Assembly: GCA_946479205.1 (NCBI GenBank)
Contig: CAMLFJ010000050.1
Span: forward strand, 1 to 11,405
Direction: 5' to 3'
DNA from: an uncultured bacterium
Lineage (GTDB): Bacteria; Methylomirabilota; Methylomirabilia; Rokubacteriales; CSP1-6
DNA length: 11,405 nt
The notes below the pieces were generated by a model that saw only the letters and a program-made list of their open reading frames with translations, was not told the origin of the DNA and ran no database searches. Positions 1 through 5,347 of the stretch are shown here, piece after piece (position 1 is the stretch's first letter; each line of letters begins with the position of its first letter). The position numbers and the translations under genes were made by a program.

Positions 1-1
1 G

Positions 2-892
2 ACCACGCTCGGCTTCGTGGGCCTCGGCGCGATGGGTGGCCGCATGGCCCGGCGCCTGCTCGACGCCGGCCACGCGCTCTGCGGCCACAACCGAACCGCC
101 GCGAAGGCGGCCGATCTCGTGCGCGCGGGCATGACCCTCGCCGCGTCACCCCGTGAAGTCGCCGAGCGGGCGGACGTGGTCTTCACGATGGTCACCGACG
201 ACACCGCGCTGGAGGCGGTGACGCGCGCGCCCGAGGGTCTGCTGGCCGGCTGGCGGCCGGGCGCGATCCTGGTCGAGATGAGCACGGTGGGCCCGGCGGT
301 GATCGAGCGGCTGGCCGCCGCGGTCGCGGCGCGCGGCGGCGCCCTGCTCGACGCGCCGGTCTCCGGCAGCCCCGCCACGCTGGACGCGGGCCAGCTCTCG
401 TTCATGGTCGGCGGAGATCCGGCGGTCCTGGAGCGCGCCCGCCCCTACATCGAGGCCATCGGCCCGACCATCACGCACGTCGGCCGGGTGGGGCTCGCGA
501 AGAGCATGAAGATCGCGGTGAACCAGGGCCTCGCGGTCCAGATGCTCTCGTTCGCGGAGTCGGTCCTGCTCGCGGAGAAGGCCGGCATCGATCGCGCCCG
601 CGCCGTGGAAGTGCTGCTGAAGAGCGTGATCGCGTCCCCGATGGTCAAGTACCGCGGCCCCTTCGTCCTCGGCATGCCACCGGAAGCTTGGTTCGACGTG
701 GACATGATCCAGAAGGACCTGCGCCTCGCCCTGGACATGGCCCGCGCCTCCGGCGTCACGCTGCCGAGCGTCGCCCTCACCCACGAGCTCATGACCGCCG
801 CCAAGGGCCTCGGCCTCGCCAAGTACGACTTCGCCATCATCTTCGACGTCCTCGCCAGCCTGAGCGCCCTCCCCCCCAGCAAGAAGCTGTGA
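2..892 (+). CDS. 3-hydroxyisobutyrate dehydrogenase-family NAD(P)-dependent oxidoreductase (5' end missing)
   Basis: The reading frame is open from the first complete codon at position 2, so the natural start lies left of the window, probably by only a few residues. The N-terminus shows a Rossmann fold with the dinucleotide loop GLGAMG right after TTLGFV, and NRT at the end of the second strand, which would favour NADP(H). The beta-hydroxyacid dehydrogenase substrate motif DAPVSGSP follows mid-protein, then the catalytic lysine in SMKIAVNQ (Lys codon 509-511). The C-terminal helical domain carries the family's QKDLRLALDMA segment. Relatives oxidise 3-hydroxyisobutyrate or reduce tartronate semialdehyde, succinic semialdehyde or glyoxylate; the sequence does not settle which. 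It is convergent with the long minus-strand operon and separated from it by 56 bases, so co-transcription is excluded. Family assignment is firm; substrate is unknown. Confidence 0.93.
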   Translation, partial: TTLGFVGLGAMGGRMARRLLDAGHALCGHNRTAAKAADLVRAGMTLAASPREVAERADVVFTMVTDDTALEAVTRAPEGLLAGWRPGAILVEMSTVGPAVIERLAAAVAARGGALLDAPVSGSPATLDAGQLSFMVGGDPAVLERARPYIEAIGPTITHVGRVGLAKSMKIAVNQGLAVQMLSFAESVLLAEKAGIDRARAVEVLLKSVIASPMVKYRGPFVLGMPPEAWFDVDMIQKDLRLALDMARASGVTLPSVALTHELMTAAKGLGLAKYDFAIIFDVLASLSALPPSKKL

Positions 893-948
893 CACTCCGC
901 TCGACGCTCAAGGAAACACCAGGACGTCGTAGGTTCGGGCGGGCAGGG
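893..948. other. Short convergent intergenic region
   Basis: This 56-base spacer separates the TGA of the plus-strand dehydrogenase from the TAG of the minus-strand GT2 gene. Both transcripts should end here, yet I see no strong inverted repeat followed by a T run on either strand, only a short direct repeat (agggct twice, near 945-956). Termination may be Rho-dependent or lie inside the facing genes. Confidence 0.5.
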
Positions 949-1671
949 CTAGGGCTCTTCGGACACGTCGTAGCGGAGGCGGCGCGACTGCATCCAGCGG
1001 ACGGCGAGCAGATCCTCGAACGCCACGACCGCCCGGTTACGAATGCCGTAGTGCGACACGCCGAACCGCCGCGCGCGATGGCTCACCGGCAGCTCGAGCA
1101 CGCGGCACCCCGCCATGCGCAGCAGCGTGGGCACGAAGCGGTGGAAGCCGCGGAAGCGCGGCAGGCATCCGAGGCAGCCGCGTCGCATCACGCGCAGGGT
1201 GCACGCGCTGTCGTGCACCTCCTCCCGGGTGATCGCGTTCCGCACCGCGTTGGCGACGCGCGACGAGACGCGCTTGAGCCACGGATCGTCCCGCCGCTGG
1301 CGCCAGCCGGTCACCGCGTCGTACCCGTCGAGGTGGGCGAGCATGCGCGGGATGTCGCGCGGATCGTTCTGCAGGTCGCTGTCCATGGTGACCACGATCC
1401 GCCCGCGCGCCCGCGCGAAGCCGGCGTCCAGCGCTGCCGAGAGCCCGCCGTTGCCGGCCAGGCGCAGCAGCCGCACGCGCGCGTCACGCTCGTGGAGGGC
1501 CCGCGCGATCGCGGGAGTCGCGTCGGTGCTGCCGTCGTCCACGATGATGACCTCGGCCGACCGGCCGATCGCGTCGAGCACCGGACCCAGCTCGGCCCAG
1601 AGCTGCGACAGGCTCTCCGCCTCGTTGAAGGCGGGCAGCAGCACCGACAGCTCGGGCGCGACGACACTCAC
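949..1671 (-). CDS. GT2 family polyprenyl-phosphate glycosyltransferase (DPM1-like)
   Basis: A cytosolic family 2 glycosyltransferase of about 240 residues that probably moves a sugar from a nucleotide donor to a polyprenyl phosphate, giving the lipid-linked donor used by membrane glycosyltransferases. Motifs in order: LLPAFNEAESL (11-21), VDDGSTD (44-50), metal-binding DSD followed by LQNDP (97-104), then HDSACTLRV and a basic C-terminal segment SHRARRFGVSHYG typical of dolichol-phosphate mannose synthase relatives. It has no C-terminal membrane helices, unlike ArnC or GtrB, so it resembles the short soluble DPM1 form. The start is GTG at 1671, overlapping the upstream TGA as GTGA; the frame stays open to 1767, but that extension overlaps the upstream gene and precedes the conserved first strand. 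The adjacent GT39 gene is the natural user of its product. Which sugar is transferred cannot be told. Confidence 0.9.
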   Translation of the reverse strand: MSVVAPELSVLLPAFNEAESLSQLWAELGPVLDAIGRSAEVIIVDDGSTDATPAIARALHERDARVRLLRLAGNGGLSAALDAGFARARGRIVVTMDSDLQNDPRDIPRMLAHLDGYDAVTGWRQRRDDPWLKRVSSRVANAVRNAITREEVHDSACTLRVMRRGCLGCLPRFRGFHRFVPTLLRMAGCRVLELPVSHRARRFGVSHYGIRNRAVVAFEDLLAVRWMQSRRLRYDVSEEP

Positions 1672-3263
1672 CGGCGCGGCCCGAGCAGGACCATCCGGTC
1701 GCGGCCCACGCGGTCGGCCAGCAGTACCTGCCAGCGCGTATCGTAGGTCTCGCGCATCGTCGCCCACCGATCCTCGCGCATCAGCACCACGTCGCCGGGG
1801 GCCGGCGCGGCCAGTCGCGCGACCAGATCGGGCAGGCCGGGCATCTCGTGGACCGGCCGCCGCAGGTAGAGGTCATACACGAGGCCCGCGTCAAGATATG
1901 TGATGATGCGCGGCTCGGGCGGCAGCCGCTCGACCGCCGCCGCGGTGAAGCCGCGGATGTTGCTGCGCTCAGCATAGCGTCCCGGATACGTCCATCCCTC
2001 GACGATCAGGATACCGCCAAGGGCCAGGGCCAGCACTACGGTGGCGGCCACACCCGATCGGCGGACGGCCAGGACCCCCAGGGCGGCCGCGGAGCCGGCG
2101 GCGACCAGCGCGGCCACCAGCGCGCGCGGCCAGCCGGGCGGTGGCGTGAAGTCTCCGCCGTCGGGCCCCATCCGGAGCAGGACCACCGCGGCGCCCACCG
2201 CCACGAGCGCGGCTCCGGCGAACGACACCAGCAGCACCCGGCGGCCGCGCCCCGATGGCTCGACCGGAGCGCGCGCCAGCAGCTCGGCGATTAGCAGCGA
2301 CAGCGGCGGCAACACGGGCAGGAAGTAGCGGGCCCGCTGCTCGGCGGAGAAGCTGACGGCCACCGCGATGACCACGGTCCACACCACGAGCGGCCGCCGG
2401 AGGGGATCGCGATCGCGCCACCACCACCAGACGGCGGCGGGCAGGAAGAGCGTCCAGGGCAGGAATCGCACCAGGTTCTCCTGCAGCGACTCGAGCCGCG
2501 CCCCGGCCTTCTGGCGGAAGTACCAGTCCCCGTAGTGGCCGACCACGACGCCGCCCACGTAGCTCCGCTCGGTCTGCAGCAGATAGGGCAGGAGCCACGG
2601 CAGGCTCGCCAGCGCGAGGATGGCGAGCCCCATCGGCAGGCGCAGCCACCGGAGACCGCGCCGCCAGCCGTCCTCCACCAGCACGATCGCGAGCGCGGCC
2701 ACCAGCCCCATCAGGGCCGCCGGCCCCTTGGTGGCGAGCGCCCCGGCCACGCACAGGTAGAACCCGGCGAGCCGCGGCAGCGGCGCGGGCGCCCCCCGCG
2801 CGGTCAGCAGGAAGTAGAGCGCCCACGCGAGCCACGCGGTCATCATCATGTCGGAGAAGACCTGGTGCGACATGAAGTAGAAGAAGGGGGCGGTGGCGAG
2901 CACGAGCGCGCCGGCGAGCCCGACCGTGCCGCCCCACAGGCGCCCGCCGAGCGCGATGACCGCGAGCAGCGTGACGAGGGCGGCGAGCACGGAGGCGAGG
3001 GGCGCGGTGACGTCGTCGACGACGCCGAAGGGCTTGGCGAGGAGCGCGACCGTCCAGAAGTAGAGCGGCGGCTTGTTCAGGTAGATCACGCCGCGCACCC
3101 GGGGGAGCAGCCAGTGATGCGACTCGACCGCCTCCCGGGCGAGCAGGGCGAAGCGGGCCTCGTCCTGGTTGGCGAGCGGGCGGCGGCCCACCGGCAGCGC
3201 GCACACCACGAGAGCCGAGGCGAGCAGCAGCGCGGCGAGTGCCGCCGCGCGGGCGCGGCTCAG
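1668..3263 (-). CDS. GT39/ArnT-like integral membrane glycosyltransferase
   Basis: About 531 residues, close to the ArnT size. The protein is mostly hydrophobic with many membrane helices, the first at roughly residues 6-24. The first periplasmic loop carries the signature of this superfamily: NQDEAR (32-37, acidic pair D34-E35) and KPPLYFW (64-70). A later segment QRARYFLPVLPPLSLLIAEL is also typical. Members take a sugar from a polyprenyl-phosphate carrier and attach it to lipid A, protein or another envelope acceptor on the outer face of the inner membrane. The frame is open upstream to 3599, but that part overlaps the conserved end of the lyase gene and has a random composition, so it is not used. 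The best start is CTG at 3263, overlapping the lyase TGA as CTGA behind a strong ribosome-binding match. The first in-frame GTG (3209) would cut the first helix in half. The acceptor is unknown. Confidence 0.85.
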   Translation of the reverse strand: MSRARAAALAALLLASALVVCALPVGRRPLANQDEARFALLAREAVESHHWLLPRVRGVIYLNKPPLYFWTVALLAKPFGVVDDVTAPLASVLAALVTLLAVIALGGRLWGGTVGLAGALVLATAPFFYFMSHQVFSDMMMTAWLAWALYFLLTARGAPAPLPRLAGFYLCVAGALATKGPAALMGLVAALAIVLVEDGWRRGLRWLRLPMGLAILALASLPWLLPYLLQTERSYVGGVVVGHYGDWYFRQKAGARLESLQENLVRFLPWTLFLPAAVWWWWRDRDPLRRPLVVWTVVIAVAVSFSAEQRARYFLPVLPPLSLLIAELLARAPVEPSGRGRRVLLVSFAGAALVAVGAAVVLLRMGPDGGDFTPPPGWPRALVAALVAAGSAAALGVLAVRRSGVAATVVLALALGGILIVEGWTYPGRYAERSNIRGFTAAAVERLPPEPRIITYLDAGLVYDLYLRRPVHEMPGLPDLVARLAAPAPGDVVLMREDRWATMRETYDTRWQVLLADRVGRDRMVLLGPRR

Positions 3264-4144
3264 ATCACCCCCGCGCGGCGCGCCCGCTCCGCGATCTTCC
3301 GGGCGCGGGTGAGATGCGGCATATCCATCATCTGCCCCTTCCAGGCGAAGGCCCCCGCGCCCCGCCGCGCCTGCTCCTCGAACGCGGCGATGAGGGCCAC
3401 CGCCTCGTCCGCGTCCGCTCGGGACGGCGTGAACTCGGCGTTGATGACCTCGATCTGGCCCGGGTGGATGGAGATCTTGCCGCTGAAGCCCATCGCGACC
3501 CCTTCCCGGCATTCGCGGCGCAGCCCGTCCAGGTCCGGGATGTCGGTGAAGACGGTGTCGAGGGCCTCCACCCCCGCGGCGGAGGCGGCCACCGCGCACA
3601 TCACGCGCGCGTAGCGCGGGATGTCGAGATAGCGGCCCTGCTCGTCGCGGGTGCGGGGCAGCCCCATCGCCGCCGACAGATCTTCGATGCCCCAGGACAC
3701 CGCGACGGTGCGGGGGCTCGCGCCCGCGATCTCCTTGATGTTGAGCAGGCCCTCCGGCGTCTCGGTGGCGATCAGGATCAGCCGCGTCGAGCCGAACGGC
3801 ACGCCGTGACGCTGCTCGAGCGCGTCGAGCATGGTGGCGACGCGGCGCACATCCTCGGCCCGGCGCGGCTTCGGGACCACGTAGCCGTCGGGGCGCCCCG
3901 CGATGGTCTCGGCCAGGTCCGCCTCCGCGTGGTCGGTGAAGACGGGATTCATCCGGATCCAGCGCTCGCGGCCGCCGAAGTCGAGCGTCTCGAGCCAGCG
4001 CCGCACGATGGGCCGGGTGGCCGCCTTGCGGTCGGGCGTCACCGCGTCCTCCAGATCGAGGATCAGGCCGTCGGCGGGGAGGGTGAGGGCCTTGGCGATC
4101 ATCTTCTCGTTGCCGCCGGGCACGAAGTGGAGCGACCGTCGCAT
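3260..4144 (-). CDS. CitE/HpcH-HpaI family acyl-CoA lyase (citramalyl-CoA or malyl-CoA lyase-like)
   Basis: A 294-residue TIM-barrel lyase of the CitE/malyl-CoA lyase group, which reversibly cleaves a 3-hydroxyacyl-CoA such as citramalyl-, malyl- or methylmalyl-CoA into acetyl- or propionyl-CoA and a keto acid. Visible motifs: LHFVPGGNEKM (5-15), LILDLEDAV (27-35), IRMN with the substrate-binding arginine (R64), TETPEG with the probable magnesium ligand E128, GIEDL with the probable second ligand D155 (27 residues apart, as in malyl-CoA lyases), and GFSGKISIHPGQ (219-230). The start is ATG at 4144, 17 bases after the MaoC stop, with only a weak Shine-Dalgarno; the frame is open further upstream but there it overlaps the MaoC gene. 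No citrate lyase alpha, gamma or CitX genes are present, so a citrate lyase subunit is unlikely. Pairing with a MaoC hydratase favours a C5 dicarboxyl-CoA substrate. Confidence 0.9.
   Translation of the reverse strand: MRRSLHFVPGGNEKMIAKALTLPADGLILDLEDAVTPDRKAATRPIVRRWLETLDFGGRERWIRMNPVFTDHAEADLAETIAGRPDGYVVPKPRRAEDVRRVATMLDALEQRHGVPFGSTRLILIATETPEGLLNIKEIAGASPRTVAVSWGIEDLSAAMGLPRTRDEQGRYLDIPRYARVMCAVAASAAGVEALDTVFTDIPDLDGLRRECREGVAMGFSGKISIHPGQIEVINAEFTPSRADADEAVALIAAFEEQARRGAGAFAWKGQMMDMPHLTRARKIAERARRAGVI
3264..3272 (-). promoter_or_regulatory. Ribosome-binding site deciding a CTG start for the GT39 gene
   Basis: Read on the minus strand, GGGGGTGAT stands directly before CTG at 3263. Together with the C of CTG it matches GGAGGTGATC, the complement of the bacterial 16S rRNA 3' end, at nine of ten positions; the mismatch (G for A) would form a G-U wobble pair. 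The spacing from the G run to CTG is 4 bases, a little short. These same bases encode the last residues of the lyase (Gly-Val-Ile), so the match could be partly coincidental. Confidence 0.45.
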
Positions 4145-4161
4145 GCGGGCGATCCGCGCGG

Positions 4162-4614
4162 TCAGGCGCCCCGGCGCCGCATCATGGCGGCGCGCCGGCA
4201 GGTCATCACCACGTCGCCGTGCTGGTTGCGCGCCCGGTGCTCGAAGATCACGATGCCCCACTGCGGCCGCGACTTCGACTCCCGCTTCTCGACGACCTCG
4301 GTCTCCGAGTAGATGGTGTCGCCGTGGAAGACCGGCTTGGGGAACTCGACCTTCTCGAAGCCCAGATTGCCCACGGTGGTGCCGAGCGTGGTCTCCCCGA
4401 CGCTCAGGCCCACCGCGATGCCCAGGGTGAGCAGGCTGTTGACGAGCGGCTTGCCGAACTCCGCCTTCTGGGCCGCGTGGAAGTCCACGTGCAGGGGCTG
4501 CGGGTTCATGGTGAGGCAGCTGAAGAACACGTTGTCCGACTCGGTGATGGTGCGCCCCGGCTGGTGCTTGTAGACCTGGCCCAGCTCGAGCTCCTCGAAC
4601 AGCTTGCCCGGCAT
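4162..4614 (-). CDS. MaoC-fold acyl-CoA hydratase/dehydratase
   Basis: A 150-residue single hot-dog-domain protein of the MaoC family, which adds or removes water at the 2,3 position of an acyl-CoA. The hydratase motif sits at 35-44 as [10 protein letters not shown], with N37 and the catalytic-type H42 present, but the acidic residue that normally precedes Asn in the textbook GDxNPxH motif is replaced by Met36. From memory, this variant is common in the subgroup containing mesaconyl-/itaconyl-type CoA hydratases, whose members also share the following [12 protein letters not shown] and the [18 protein letters not shown] stretches. The start is ATG at 4614, backed by a consensus Shine-Dalgarno. 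It stands 30 bases after the cysteine hydrolase gene and 17 before the lyase gene, which points to hydration followed by C-C cleavage. Family is firm; the exact substrate is inferred. Confidence 0.9.
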   Translation of the reverse strand: MPGKLFEELELGQVYKHQPGRTITESDNVFFSCLTMNPQPLHVDFHAAQKAEFGKPLVNSLLTLGIAVGLSVGETTLGTTVGNLGFEKVEFPKPVFHGDTIYSETEVVEKRESKSRPQWGIVIFEHRARNQHGDVVMTCRRAAMMRRRGA

Positions 4615-4620
4615 GTCTGG

Positions 4621-4626
4621 CCTCCT
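4621..4626 (-). promoter_or_regulatory. Consensus Shine-Dalgarno of the MaoC gene
   Basis: AGGAGG on the minus strand, 6 bases before ATG 4614. It is one of the best Shine-Dalgarno sequences in the window and fixes this start, suggesting independent re-initiation after the 30-base gap rather than pure translational coupling. Confidence 0.8.
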
Positions 4627-4644
4627 GGAGCTGGGCGGGACGGC

Positions 4645-5334
4645 TCAGCGGGTGGGAACGCGGGCGGCGTCCAGCTCCGCGATCACGCGGGCGCTCGAGT
4701 CCACCCGCCCGAGCAGCCGCTGGAAGTTCTGGCACGCGGCCTCGTGGAGCTGCCGGCTCGCCGCGCCGCAGCCGTCTTCCACGAGCAGGCAGCGGAACCC
4801 GCGGTCGGCCGCGTCCCGCGCGGTGCCCTCGACGCACGAGTTGGTGGACACCCCGGTGAAGACGAGCTGCTCCACGCCCCAGGCGCGGACGAGCCGCTCG
4901 AAGCCCGAGGAGTGGAACGCACTCATCGTCGTCTTGTTGAGCACGGGCTCGTGCGGCCGGGGCGCCAGCGCGTCGAGGATCTCGTGCTCCCGCCGACCCC
5001 GCGTGTTCCCCACCGCCTCCGCCATCGGCCGCATGTGGGGCGGCAGGTCGCTGTAGTCCGGCAGCTCCGAGCCCACCGTGAGGAAGACCACCCGGAGGCC
5101 CCGCTCGCGGAAGGCGGCGAGCAGCCGCCCGATGGTCGGAACCAGCACGGTCTCGATGCGGTCGAAGCGCTCCGTGCCCTGGGCCTCGCGCCCCTGGTCC
5201 TTCAGGAGCCGGCCCAGGCCCTCGTGGCGCGAGCCGCTCGCGTACTGCATGTCCACCACCACCAGCGCGACCCGGGCGGGATCGAGGCGGAAGCCCGGAT
5301 TGAACTGGTGCGCGTAATCGGCGGGGCCGGACAT
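4645..5334 (-). CDS. Isochorismatase-like cysteine hydrolase
   Basis: A 229-residue cytosolic hydrolase of the isochorismatase superfamily with the full catalytic triad: D28 in VVDMQ, K134 in LNKTTMSAF and nucleophile C167 in TNSCVEGTARDA. The Cys shows it belongs to the amide- and ureide-cleaving branch (nicotinamidase, N-carbamoylsarcosine amidase, RutB ureidoacrylate hydrolase, biuret hydrolase, maleamate hydrolase), not true isochorismatase, which lacks it. The start is taken as ATG 5334 (MSGPADYAHQF), 13 bases after the hydantoinase-like stop; the frame stays open to 5406 but would overlap the upstream gene. No clear Shine-Dalgarno precedes it, so translation is probably coupled. Lying directly behind a ring-opening cyclic amidohydrolase, it may remove the carbamoyl or amide group from the opened product (inference). 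Confidence 0.92.
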   Translation of the reverse strand: MSGPADYAHQFNPGFRLDPARVALVVVDMQYASGSRHEGLGRLLKDQGREAQGTERFDRIETVLVPTIGRLLAAFRERGLRVVFLTVGSELPDYSDLPPHMRPMAEAVGNTRGRREHEILDALAPRPHEPVLNKTTMSAFHSSGFERLVRAWGVEQLVFTGVSTNSCVEGTARDAADRGFRCLLVEDGCGAASRQLHEAACQNFQRLLGRVDSSARVIAELDAARVPTR

Positions 5335-5347
5335 GACCGGGAGGGAG

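Noticed and set aside
945..956. Tandem agggct repeat in the convergent spacer
   Set aside because: Two copies of six bases in G-rich DNA are easily due to chance and form no hairpin.
3264..3599. N-terminal extension of the GT39 protein up to an ATG at 3599
   Set aside because: The extra 112 codons overlap the conserved C-terminal third of the lyase, including GKISIHPGQ, and translate into an Arg/Gly-rich sequence unlike any GT39 N-terminus.
2535..3614. Open frame of 359 codons on the plus strand antisense to the GT39 and lyase genes
   Set aside because: It has no motif, is dominated by His, Arg, Gln and Glu, and lies opposite a convincing membrane protein.
3260..4144. Lyase as citrate lyase beta subunit (CitE) of a citrate fermentation operon
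   Set aside because: No acyl-carrier, alpha-subunit or prosthetic-group genes are present, and stand-alone CitE-like proteins next to a MaoC hydratase usually act on free CoA esters.
4145..4837. Upstream extension of the lyase frame
   Set aside because: It runs through the whole MaoC gene in another frame; the canonical lyase N-terminus begins at ATG 4144.
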